Shown here: positions 52,519-61,300 of the stretch, in pieces
How the letters are laid out: every line of letters begins with the position of its first letter
How positions within the stretch are numbered: position 1 is the stretch's first letter
NCBI GenBank assembly: GCA_964537685.1
Contig: CAZICM010000006.1
Span: forward strand, 124,001-188,000
Direction of reading: 5' to 3'
From: CAZICM01 sp964537685
GTDB taxonomy: Bacteria > Myxococcota_A > Polyangia > Polyangiales > Polyangiaceae
DNA length: 64,000 bases
Notes under the pieces: generated by a model
Told to the model about the DNA's origin: nothing
What the model saw: only the letters and a program-made list of their open reading frames with translations
The model's database searches: none
Translations under genes and position numbers: made by a program

Positions 52519-54126
52519 TCAATTTGTTTTGGCTACAACGCCAAGCGTAACCGTTGGCAGCCAATTCGATGATTCATTCGCTCCAACCGAGTACACGGGA
52601 TTGTCGCAATAATCCACGCGCCCATCCAATTTAATGAGCAAATGATCCGATGGTGCTGCTTCCAGCGTTGCTGTGCCCGAATAGAAAGTTAATTCGGGCT
52701 CTTCTTCATCGTAGATAAATCCCGCGGCGGAAAAGCCATGGGAATCATAATAATACTCGCCGCGCAGCGAGACCGCGAATTTATCCGCGAAGGCATAGCG
52801 GCCCGACAGCATGACGCCATACCAGGTGACATCCAGCGTGTCTTCTGTTGTGTAATCGGGGCGAAGCGTGTCGCGGGCATAATCGATATTGCCCAAAAAG
52901 CTTAGGTCTTCATTGGCTTCATAATAAATCCACACATCGAGCAAATGCCTTAAATTGCGGTTCATCGAGCCCACATTCAGCGTTGTCGTGCTGCCATCTT
53001 CGAATTCTTGAACGTAATGATCGGCTTGCTCCGGGCCAATTAAATAGGTGGGCGCAATCGTTAGGCCCTCGATGGGCGTAAATTCAGCGAATAAACCAAA
53101 GGTTTTGCCCCGGTTATTATCGATTGTATTGCTCCAGCCGTTTACCGCCAAGAGCGTGAGCTTCAGCATTTCATTGGCTTCGTAGGTCATTTTTAGGCCC
53201 GTGTGATACGTCGGCTGGGAAAACCAATGCAACAAGCCGCGGGTATAATTGTAATTTTCATCATGACTATCGATTTCCTCGGCGCCCGCCGGTGAATCGA
53301 ATTTTCCAAAATCAATTTTTAATGCATCGAATGGCTTCCATGTTAAATAGGCTTGGCGAATAAATTCAAGGCCGACGCCCGGCGCATCCACGCTGTCGTT
53401 TAAGCCATAGCCCGATACCTGCGGACCAAAGCGAAACCATATCGTTCCGCCGACAGGATCGGCTTCTTTGTCGATGCTAATGCCAGCCTGCGCCAGCGAA
53501 AATCCGTTGTTTTGATCGTTGGCCCGGCCAAAATTCGAGTAATTGTTGGGCCTTGGGAAATTGGTGTTCAGCGAAAAATAACCGTCGACAAATCCGCTGA
53601 ATTCAACGGTTTTGTACCACGGAGCCTTTTCTTCTTCGCCGCCTTCTTTTTCGCCTTCTTTTTCGTCGCCCGCCGCCGCTTTTTCGTCGCCTTCGCCTTC
53701 TTTGGCCTCGCCCTCTTTGGGCTCTCCCGCTACGGTTTTTTCTGCGGTTTTCGTGGCATCGGGCGCGGGTTCGGGGCCGTGCGGCGATTCGGCTGCGGCT
53801 GCGGGCACGCTGGGCGTCGTGGGCGCGGCGCCTGTGGGAGGCGCATCCGCCGATTTCGTGGCCGTATCGGCGGGCGGCGGCGAGGGCGGCGTGGCCACAC
53901 CCGTTTCAGGGGGCGCGGGAGGGGTCGCGGGCGTGGTCGGCGGGGGAGCGGGCGTTGTGGGCGCGGCAGCGGGTGCCTGGGCCGCGGGCGCTTTGGGAGC
54001 CGCCGCTTTGGGCGCTTCGGTTTTCTTGCCCATGACGTCTTTGCCGGTCTGAGCCAGCGCGGGCACGGCCGATAGAGCCAATACTGCGCCCAATGAAATC
54101 GAAATCGTCAAATCAATATATTTCAT
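52519..54126 (-). CDS. Outer-membrane beta-barrel porin with acidic linker
   Basis: About 535 residues from the ATG at 54126 (GAGAGG about 10 nt upstream), with signal peptide (MKYIDLTISISLGAVLALSA, cleavage near 30). Residues 35-145 are a Pro/Ala/Thr-rich linker that becomes Glu/Lys-rich (EGEAKEGEGDEKAAAGDEKE), likely periplasmic and peptidoglycan-proximal. The remainder is a beta-barrel of the BBP2/OmpL-like porin type (FSGFVDGYFSLNTNFPRPNN, DLSFLGNIDYARDTLRPDY, ending TLGVVAKTN). It may admit small solutes. It is upstream of the damaged two-component pair. Confidence 0.82.
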   Translation of the reverse strand: MKYIDLTISISLGAVLALSAVPALAQTGKDVMGKKTEAPKAAAPKAPAAQAPAAAPTTPAPPPTTPATPPAPPETGVATPPSPPPADTATKSADAPPTGAAPTTPSVPAAAAESPHGPEPAPDATKTAEKTVAGEPKEGEAKEGEGDEKAAAGDEKEGEKEGGEEEKAPWYKTVEFSGFVDGYFSLNTNFPRPNNYSNFGRANDQNNGFSLAQAGISIDKEADPVGGTIWFRFGPQVSGYGLNDSVDAPGVGLEFIRQAYLTWKPFDALKIDFGKFDSPAGAEEIDSHDENYNYTRGLLHWFSQPTYHTGLKMTYEANEMLKLTLLAVNGWSNTIDNNRGKTFGLFAEFTPIEGLTIAPTYLIGPEQADHYVQEFEDGSTTTLNVGSMNRNLRHLLDVWIYYEANEDLSFLGNIDYARDTLRPDYTTEDTLDVTWYGVMLSGRYAFADKFAVSLRGEYYYDSHGFSAAGFIYDEEEPELTFYSGTATLEAAPSDHLLIKLDGRVDYCDNPVYSVGANESSNWLPTVTLGVVAKTN

Positions 54127-54250
54127 TGCCAACACCCTCTCTTTATGCAGCGGTATTCAGCGGCGCGCGACGAGATGTTTTGAATCGCGGACAATGCCAT
54201 TCAAAACGGCTGGCACTATAGACGAAAGGAGGGCTATGCAAATGAAGATT

Positions 54251-55345
54251 TCAGGACCCCGATCGATTTTGTAAACGTCGCGGGATCTTCGGCAAAGGTA
54301 GGGGATCGAACACCGGGGAAGCTCCGATTTGGGTGCGCAGGGAGTTCTCCCAGGCGTGGACGCGGAGCGAGAGGATATGGGCGGTGCAGGCGAGTGTGAT
54401 TCCGGCAAAAATATCGAGCAGCCAATGCCAGCGCAGGAACATGGTGGCCAAAATAATTTGGCTCGCGAAGAAGGCGAGGATGGGGAAAATAAGCTTGAAA
54501 ATAAGGTGTTTGCGGTGATGGAACGCGAAGAGGGTAAAGTAGGTGGGCACCGCGGTGTGCAGGCTTGGGAAAATATCTTTCATTGCGCCGCCGGCTTGAA
54601 CGGTATCCCATACGGCATTCCAAAAGATACCGCCGGCAATTTGATGGTGAAATGTGCCTTCGAGGTGTTTATAGGGGCCGTAGCCCGGGACGAGGATATA
54701 CACCAAATGGGCGGTGCAGAATGTGGCAAATACGCCGAAGGAAAAGCGGGCAATCAGGCTCCGGTCTTTTACGAAAAATAAAAAGGCGAACACAAAGAGG
54801 GGAAGCAAAATAAAATAGCTGAAGTAAAAAAATGAAAACCATTCGATGGTGATGGGTGTGACAAGGGCATCCCATTGAATGGATGGTTCAAAACCGAAGA
54901 GCCACAAGTCGAATTGGAGAATGGCTGCGTCGGCGGAGCGGGTGGTCGCGGCGGGGAGGATATGCCTGAGTTGAAAATAGGAGAGGGCGACGGGGAGAAC
55001 GAGGCTTGCGCGGTAAATGAGGGAGCCCCACAGCGAGGCGGGGCGTATGAGTCCGGCGCGGACCATGATGAGTCCAGCCCATAGAATGGCCAAGTCCATT
55101 CCAATGTATTGCAAGCTTTGAAGGCGGCCCGGGCCATTGCCGAATGCGACGGCCAAGGCGAGCAGTAGAAAATACGAGCTGACGAGCCAATCTTGGGCGG
55201 CGAGATTGCGGAGCAATCGTTTGGTAATGGTCTCGCGGCCTTCGAGGCTGAGCGAGGCGCCCCAGGGCAGGCCATAAGGCCAATTAAAATCCAGCCGGAT
55301 TGCCTTTGTAATTGATAAAATGCTTGTTGATTTTCGGTGCTGCAT
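54251..55345 (-). CDS. PAP2-type phosphatase/inositolphosphotransferase
   Basis: About 364 residues from the ATG at 55345; upstream in-frame ATGs at 55417 and 55465 add a Pro-rich lead with no membrane signal. Six or seven transmembrane segments surround the PAP2 motifs FPSLHTA (His) and RWHWLLDIFAG (His and Asp). Related proteins include inositol-phosphorylceramide synthase-like enzymes, so it may transfer or remove a polar lipid headgroup. It is divergent from the GH1 gene. The + strand here is strongly G-rich. Confidence 0.8.
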   Translation of the reverse strand: MQHRKSTSILSITKAIRLDFNWPYGLPWGASLSLEGRETITKRLLRNLAAQDWLVSSYFLLLALAVAFGNGPGRLQSLQYIGMDLAILWAGLIMVRAGLIRPASLWGSLIYRASLVLPVALSYFQLRHILPAATTRSADAAILQFDLWLFGFEPSIQWDALVTPITIEWFSFFYFSYFILLPLFVFAFLFFVKDRSLIARFSFGVFATFCTAHLVYILVPGYGPYKHLEGTFHHQIAGGIFWNAVWDTVQAGGAMKDIFPSLHTAVPTYFTLFAFHHRKHLIFKLIFPILAFFASQIILATMFLRWHWLLDIFAGITLACTAHILSLRVHAWENSLRTQIGASPVFDPLPLPKIPRRLQNRSGS

Positions 55346-55582
55346 AATGCGGGGTTGGGTGCCCGGTAGGGGAGGGCAGGCCGGGCGTGGATGTAGCAGG
55401 TTTTTTGCCGCGGGCATGCGTTTGGGTTTTGGCGGGAAGGGCTTGAAATACAGGGGTAGCTGCATTGGGGCGTCGACAAATTGCCGGTTCTGGGGCGAAT
55501 TGATTTTCGCGTCCGGCGATGTGCATACGCGGCTGTCGAATTTTGAACGCCGGGCGGTGGAGGCGGGATACGATATTGTTCT

Positions 55583-57151
55583 ATGCGAAATCGATGTGTG
55601 GGTCTTGGGGTGCGCGGGGGTTTTGTGTTTGGGTTTGCGGCGGCTCTTTTGGGTTGTGCAGGCGAGGATGAGGTGAAGGCGCCCGAGGATTTGTCGTTTC
55701 CGGGGGATTTTGAGTTTGGGACGGCGATTGCGGGTTTTCAGGTGGACATGGGTTGTCCAACATTAAATGCATCGGAATGCGAAGATCCAAATTCGGATTG
55801 GTATGCGTTTGTGACGTCGCCCGAGATGATTGCGGATGAGAAGAATTATTTAAGCGGTGATCCGCCTTCTTCGGGGCCTGGGCATTGGGAGCTGTTTGAT
55901 GAGGATTTTGAGCGGGCGAAGTCGGAGCTTTCCAATCATACGCTTCGGATGAGTATTGAGTGGAGCCGTATTTTCCCGGCGCCGACCGACAATGTGGAAG
56001 GGGTTCCAGCGCTTCGGGCCATTGCCAATCAGAAGGCAATCGATCATTATCATGCGGTATTTGATGCGCTTTTGAAGCGGGGATTAAAGCCGCTGGTGAC
56101 GCTGAATCATTATACGCTGCCGACATGGATACACGATGGTATTGAATGCCATACAGATATTGAGAATTGTTCGCCGCGAGGCTGGCTGGATAAAGATCGG
56201 ACGGTGAAGGAGATTGCGAAGTACGCGGGTTTTGTTGCGGCCGAATTTGGGGCAGAGGTCGATCGCTGGGCGACGCTGAATGAGCCGTTTGCGCTTGTGT
56301 TGCCGGGTTATTTGCAGCCGACGCCGGATAGGAGCAATCCGCCGTCGGTGTTTTTAAAGTTTGCGGAGTGCAAGGAGGTGATGGTGGCGCTGATTGAGGG
56401 GCATGCGCGGATGTACGATGCCATAAAGGCTGCGGATGTGGTGGATGCGGATTCGGATGGGAAGGCTTCCGAGGTTGGGCTTGTGTATGCGACGGCTCCG
56501 ATTGAGCCTAAGGATCCGAAGAATTCTTATGATGTGGAGGCCGCGAAGAATATTTTTTATTTATATAATTTGGCGTTTTTAAATGCGGTGGTGAAGGGGG
56601 ATTTGGATCACGATTTAGATGGTGTTGCCGAGCATCGCGATGATTTAGCAAATCGGATGGATTATTTGGGTATCAATTATTATTTTTTGACGAAGATTGA
56701 GGGTGGGAGTTTTGCATTTTTCCCGGAGCTTTCGCCGCTGACGACGTTCAATCCGGTGGGGGTGCAGCCGAATATCCGGTATCCGAAGGGTTTGTATGAG
56801 ATGGCGATGTTTATTAAGGATTCGTATGGGTTGCCGGCTTATGTGACGGAAAATGGTGTGCCGATTGAGGCGGATGATGATGGTCCTTCGGCTTTTTTGG
56901 TGGAGCATTTGACATGGCTGAAGCGGGCTATCCGCGATGGGGCGGATGTGCGGGGTTATTATTATTGGAGTTTGATGGATAATTATGAGTGGAATCATGG
57001 GATGGGGATGCGTTTTGGTTTGTATGGGGTCGATAAAAATGATCCTCAAAAGCTTCGTTTGGCGAGGAAGGTGAGTGGTGTGTTTGGCGAGGTTTCTCGG
57101 TCGAGGTCCATTTCTCCCGAGCTTCAGTCGAGTTTCCCCGCTCCCGAGTGA
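55583..57151 (+). CDS. GH1 beta-glucosidase lipoprotein
   Basis: A 522-residue lipoprotein: signal peptide and lipobox ALLGC near residue 25. The GH1 TIM-barrel shows FEFGTAIAGFQVD at the start, acid/base Glu in WATLNEPFAL near residue 231 and nucleophile Glu in YVTENGVPI near residue 420. Both catalytic residues are present. It likely hydrolyses beta-linked glucosides or oligosaccharides at the cell surface. A GATACGATATT stretch (55567-55577) ends 5 bp upstream of the ATG with no ribosome-binding site, so a leaderless transcript is possible. Codons are unusually rich in G and T at third positions. Confidence 0.9.
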   Translation: MRNRCVGLGVRGGFVFGFAAALLGCAGEDEVKAPEDLSFPGDFEFGTAIAGFQVDMGCPTLNASECEDPNSDWYAFVTSPEMIADEKNYLSGDPPSSGPGHWELFDEDFERAKSELSNHTLRMSIEWSRIFPAPTDNVEGVPALRAIANQKAIDHYHAVFDALLKRGLKPLVTLNHYTLPTWIHDGIECHTDIENCSPRGWLDKDRTVKEIAKYAGFVAAEFGAEVDRWATLNEPFALVLPGYLQPTPDRSNPPSVFLKFAECKEVMVALIEGHARMYDAIKAADVVDADSDGKASEVGLVYATAPIEPKDPKNSYDVEAAKNIFYLYNLAFLNAVVKGDLDHDLDGVAEHRDDLANRMDYLGINYYFLTKIEGGSFAFFPELSPLTTFNPVGVQPNIRYPKGLYEMAMFIKDSYGLPAYVTENGVPIEADDDGPSAFLVEHLTWLKRAIRDGADVRGYYYWSLMDNYEWNHGMGMRFGLYGVDKNDPQKLRLARKVSGVFGEVSRSRSISPELQSSFPAPE

Positions 57152-57204
57152 TCTTTATATTTTTAATATTTTAATATTTTAATTCGTTATGTAGTGCTTG
57201 GGGG

Positions 57205-58914
57205 GTGAGCGCTATGTCGATGTGTGGTTTGAGGGTTTTGGTTTTTTGTGGGTTGTTTTTGGGTTCGGGGGCTGTGTTGGCTCAGTCCGCGCCGGTTTCT
57301 TCCGCTGCGCCGCCCAATCCTAGTGGTGTTCCTTCTGCTCCGATTGTTATTCGGCCTTCGGTGATTCATGAAGTGTCTGCTCCGCCGGCTCCGCTGCGTC
57401 AGGTGGTGGGGGAGGAGGGCGATGAGGAGGCGCCTTTTGCGGCCGATTCGCCAAGGGCTTCTTTAAAGGCTTTTTCCGATAAATGCAGGGCTGGGGATTT
57501 TGCGGGGGCGGCCGATTTTTTGGAGTTGCCCGCGGGGGCGGATGGGCCGCGTTTGGCGATGCGTCTGAAGGCGGTGCTCGATCGCTATTCTTGGCTGGAT
57601 TTGGATGGTGTTTCGCCGCTGCCGCTGGGAAATGCAGATGATAAGCTTCCTTCAGGTGTCGATGAAATTGGTAAAATTCCGGTGGGTCAGGGTAAGTCGG
57701 ACCCGGTTCGTATTGTGCGCAGGCAGGTGAAGGATTCGGTTCGCTGGATGTTTTCGAGGCGAACGGTGGAGCGGGTGGATGTTTGGTATGAGGGTTTACG
57801 GGATCGCTGGTTTTTAGAGCATTTGCCGCCTTCTTTGCTGCGTCCTGGGCCAAAGGAGCTGTTGGTTTGGCAGTGGATTTCGCTGCCTGTGCTTGTGCTG
57901 TTGGCGTGGGTATTTGGGCGGGCGATGGGGGGGTTGTCGCATTATGTGCTTTCGCGTTTTGCGAAGCGGACGGCGGCGGTGTGGGATGATGAGCTGGTTC
58001 TGCGGCTGATTCGGCCTTTGAGGGCTTTGTGGGGGCTTTTGGCGCTCTTTTTTGTGATGCCGTATTTGGCGCTGTATGAGCCTGCGGAGGAGTTTTTATC
58101 GAAGGTTGTGCGGGCGTTGTGGTTTTCGGTGATTGTGTGGGGGTTGTTGCGGGGTGTGGATGTTTTTGCCGAGGTGGCGTTAAAGCGCTGGGATACGGCG
58201 AAGGATGTGCAGGCGATGCGCGCCGTGGTGATGGTGGTGCGCAGTGTTGCGAAGGTGTTTTTGTTTACGGGGGCGGTGGTGGTGGTGTTGTCGGAGTTTG
58301 GTTATCCGGCGACGAGTTTGATTACGGGGCTTGGTATTGGTGGTGTGGTGCTGGCGCTGGCGGCGCAGAAGACGGTGGAGAATTTATTCGGTTCCATTTC
58401 GATCGGAATTGATAAGCCTCTTCGGGTGGGGGATTTGGTTAAGGTCGATGATGTATTTGGTACAGTTGAATTGATTGGGCTGCGTTCGACGCGTATTCGG
58501 ACGCTGGCGCGGACGGTGGTGACGATTCCGAATGGGCGGCTTGCGGATATGCGGGTGGAGTCGTTTACGCTGAGGGATAGGATTTGGCTGAGTTTAAATA
58601 TTGGTTTGGTGTACGGGACGAGTTTGGCTCAGATGAAGACTGTATTGGAAGGCATTGAGGATGTATTGAAAAAGCATCCGAAGATATGGTCTGAAGATAT
58701 TTTCGTTAGGTTTTCGGGGTTTGGGGATTCGTCGCTGGATATTCAGGTGATGGCTTGGTTTATGACGACGAAGTACGATGAGTTTATGGTGATTCGGCAG
58801 GAAGTTCTGCTGGATTTTATGCGGGTGGTGGAGGAGGCCGGAAGCTCGATTGCATTCCCGACCCGTACGGTGCATTTGATTGCGGAGAAGAATGATAAGG
58901 AGGGGAAGAATTAG
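57205..58914 (+). CDS. MscS-family mechanosensitive channel
   Basis: A 569-residue protein from a GTG at 57205; ATGs at 57214 and 57220 are alternatives. A signal-like stretch and a periplasmic N-terminal domain (to about 215) precede four transmembrane segments. The pore helix ITGLGIGGVVLALAAQKTVE carries the Gly/Ala pattern of TM3, followed by the beta domain (PLRVGDLVKVDDVFG, TVVTIPNGRLADM) and the C-terminal alpha/beta domain. It opens when membrane tension rises. The + strand of the gene is G-rich and C-poor. Confidence 0.9.
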   Translation: MSAMSMCGLRVLVFCGLFLGSGAVLAQSAPVSSAAPPNPSGVPSAPIVIRPSVIHEVSAPPAPLRQVVGEEGDEEAPFAADSPRASLKAFSDKCRAGDFAGAADFLELPAGADGPRLAMRLKAVLDRYSWLDLDGVSPLPLGNADDKLPSGVDEIGKIPVGQGKSDPVRIVRRQVKDSVRWMFSRRTVERVDVWYEGLRDRWFLEHLPPSLLRPGPKELLVWQWISLPVLVLLAWVFGRAMGGLSHYVLSRFAKRTAAVWDDELVLRLIRPLRALWGLLALFFVMPYLALYEPAEEFLSKVVRALWFSVIVWGLLRGVDVFAEVALKRWDTAKDVQAMRAVVMVVRSVAKVFLFTGAVVVVLSEFGYPATSLITGLGIGGVVLALAAQKTVENLFGSISIGIDKPLRVGDLVKVDDVFGTVELIGLRSTRIRTLARTVVTIPNGRLADMRVESFTLRDRIWLSLNIGLVYGTSLAQMKTVLEGIEDVLKKHPKIWSEDIFVRFSGFGDSSLDIQVMAWFMTTKYDEFMVIRQEVLLDFMRVVEEAGSSIAFPTRTVHLIAEKNDKEGKN

Positions 58915-58930
58915 GGGCGTTCAATTCGAT

Positions 58931-61276
58931 TTATTGGCCGCCATACGCGCTTAGATTGGCCTGGCCGGAGAGGGATACTTCGGGATTGGCTTGGCCTACT
59001 TGCACGACAACCGATAGGAATGCCGCGGGTTTTAAGCCTTCATCGGGGCCTGTTTCATTGGTGATGTATTCGAGGCCAATGCCGCCCAAAAATCCAAACG
59101 TGGTGGTGTTTCCGCCGCTTCCCAATACGGGAATGGTGGGCGCAATGCCTAGGTAGCCCAGGATGCCAACGCGGCCATCGCCCAGGGATTGAACGAATCC
59201 GCCGACTTGGCCGGCGATGGGGAAGGCTTTGCGTTCTACCGGGTTATAACTGTCAAATGCGACGGCAACACCAACGGCGCTAAGCACGCTTCGGGTGACG
59301 ATGGGGCGCTCCATCCAGGGGGCGCGGGTGATTTGAAGCGTGGCGAGCATGGCGGGAATGGTGACGTAGGCGCGAAGGCAGCTTCCCGCGGCGTCAAGGG
59401 TTTCGAAGTTGGATTCGCCGCAGAGGGGAACGGAGTGAACGATGACGGAGCCGATGACGCGGCGGGCGCGTTCGGGTTCGACGGGTTCGTACGATTTGAG
59501 CGAGGAGGAGACGCGGCCGGCATCGGAGAGGAGGACGACTTTGCCGTCGTTGCTCAGCGGATCGCTGGAGACGGTGAGGCGGAGGCGGGAGTCGCCGTCG
59601 AAGTTTTCTGCGAGGGGCGGGAGGACAAATTCGGCGGAGTTGGGTGTGACAATCCAGCGGCCGTCGGTGAGAAGTTCGATGGGGGCGCCGTTGATGGTGC
59701 GGTCGGTGCGGGTGAGCGACACATGAAGCGCGAGGGGCGCGACGAGGCGGCGTTTGGTTTGGCCTAGGAGGCGGATGCGGCAATTGCCTAGGCGCAGGGG
59801 TTCGGGCGCGATGATGACGGATTGGTGGTCGAGGGCGACAGGGCCGGGGCTTGTGGAGTCTGCGGCTGAGGCGCCCATGCCGGGCGGTGGTGGAGGTGGA
59901 GCCGCGGGGGGTTTGGATGCGAGGGGGCCCGGGGGAGCTTTGGGAGCGGGTGCGCCTTTGGCGGGTGCGGGCGCTTTGTTTTTTGCGTCGGCCGCTGCGG
60001 GAGGCTTGGAGGCGGGAGGTGTGGCGGCTGTTGCGCCTTTGCCGGATGCAGGCCGGCCCGCGAGGTTTTTGCGTTCATCCAAGGTGGTGTCGGGGCCCTC
60101 TTTGGGAGGCGCGGGCGCTTCTTCCGGAGGTGGAGGAAGGGCGGCGGGGGGAGGGCCTGGCCTCGAGCTTGGAGGCGGTACGGGAATGCCTTGGGAGTCG
60201 GTGGGCGCCTTGCGGATGGAGGGTCCGCAGTCGACTTTTAGGTCTTGGAGCAGCGGATCGGGGAAGAGGAGGCGCGCCGGGTTGGATTCGATGAGGTTTT
60301 CAAGGGGCGGAATGGAGACGCGGTAGGTGGCGCTGACGACGTTTTGAGCGGCTGTTGAGTCGAGGTTGAAGGCGGTGATGCGAATCCAGCCTCCGCTTGG
60401 AAAGACGCGCAGGACTTTGCCGTCGGCCTGGCCGCATCCGCCCGAGGCGACTTCGAAGACGGGGATGGTGAAGGTGCGCTGGAAGGGCTGAACGCGGGCG
60501 TTTCCGCAGGTGTCGACGATGGCGATGTATTTGAAATTGGCGAGTTCGGATTGTTTAGGCCACTGCAATCCAAGGGAGAGTTCGGCGGAGTCCGGGGTTG
60601 GAACCGAAGCTTTTCCGTCGCGGCAAATGCCGACGCGCTCTGGTTTTTTCGGTGATTTGGAGCTGTCGGCGGACGATGTGTCCACAGGTTTGTAGGCGCA
60701 GATATGGGTGTAGGAGCGGCGTCCTAGGAGCACGGGATCGAAATCCAGCACCTTTTGGCCTTTGCCATCGATGCGTCCCCAAATCGTGAGGGGCAGGGGC
60801 AATGTCGGCGTCTGCAGTTTGATGGAACGCAGCATGTCGTCGCCGATTTTGCTCGGTCCAGGATCGCCCACCGAGGTTGAGCATTGGCCGGTGGAGCAAA
60901 GCCATTTTCCGCCGCGTCTCGCGCTTTCGATGGGAATTGGATCGGTGTCGCGGACGCTCATGTAGACCTTGCGCGCGTCCGGGAAGATTTCGGGAACGCC
61001 TGTGCCGGGGGCGCCTGGGCCTACTGGGCCTGGCGCGCGGAGCAATTGAAGGGTTCCGCTGAAGTCGGCCGAGACCACCGAGCCTTGCGATGAGTTGGTT
61101 GTGGTGGGCGGGTTGTAGGGCGGGTCCACGGAGGGTTCGTCGGGCGGCGGATCTTCCACGGGCTCGTCGGGGTAGTACTCCTCCGGTTCGTCTTGGGCTG
61201 CCGCGGGTTGTGCCGTACCCGCGAGGAGCAGGGCAAACGCGGCCGTGGCGAGAAGAATGCGGTGCGACAAAAGCAT
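58931..61276 (-). CDS. Exported Pro/Ala-rich protein, unknown
   Basis: About 781 residues from the ATG at 61276, which gives a textbook signal peptide (MLLSHRILLATAAFALLLAG); the ATG at 61297 adds 7 residues. Residues 30-60 are acidic (DEPEEYYPDEPVEDPPPDEP). A beta-rich region runs to about 360, then a Pro/Ala-rich linker (GAPAPKAPPGPLASKPPAAP) to about 490, then another beta region with a glycine-rich end that could be membrane-associated. No enzyme motif is recognised. It is the last gene of a three-gene operon with the two genes to its right. Confidence 0.72.
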   Translation of the reverse strand: MLLSHRILLATAAFALLLAGTAQPAAAQDEPEEYYPDEPVEDPPPDEPSVDPPYNPPTTTNSSQGSVVSADFSGTLQLLRAPGPVGPGAPGTGVPEIFPDARKVYMSVRDTDPIPIESARRGGKWLCSTGQCSTSVGDPGPSKIGDDMLRSIKLQTPTLPLPLTIWGRIDGKGQKVLDFDPVLLGRRSYTHICAYKPVDTSSADSSKSPKKPERVGICRDGKASVPTPDSAELSLGLQWPKQSELANFKYIAIVDTCGNARVQPFQRTFTIPVFEVASGGCGQADGKVLRVFPSGGWIRITAFNLDSTAAQNVVSATYRVSIPPLENLIESNPARLLFPDPLLQDLKVDCGPSIRKAPTDSQGIPVPPPSSRPGPPPAALPPPPEEAPAPPKEGPDTTLDERKNLAGRPASGKGATAATPPASKPPAAADAKNKAPAPAKGAPAPKAPPGPLASKPPAAPPPPPPGMGASAADSTSPGPVALDHQSVIIAPEPLRLGNCRIRLLGQTKRRLVAPLALHVSLTRTDRTINGAPIELLTDGRWIVTPNSAEFVLPPLAENFDGDSRLRLTVSSDPLSNDGKVVLLSDAGRVSSSLKSYEPVEPERARRVIGSVIVHSVPLCGESNFETLDAAGSCLRAYVTIPAMLATLQITRAPWMERPIVTRSVLSAVGVAVAFDSYNPVERKAFPIAGQVGGFVQSLGDGRVGILGYLGIAPTIPVLGSGGNTTTFGFLGGIGLEYITNETGPDEGLKPAAFLSVVVQVGQANPEVSLSGQANLSAYGGQ

Positions 61277-61300
61277 AAAGATCCGCGATGTATCCATGGG

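Noticed and set aside
54251..55465. Long N-terminal extension of the PAP2 protein to 55465
   Set aside because: The extension is Pro/Lys-rich without a membrane signal, and the ATG at 55345 fits the membrane topology better.
59189..60326. Long open frames opposite the Pro/Ala-rich exported protein
   Set aside because: GC-rich low-complexity coding on the minus strand produces them. They have no start signal or recognisable domain.
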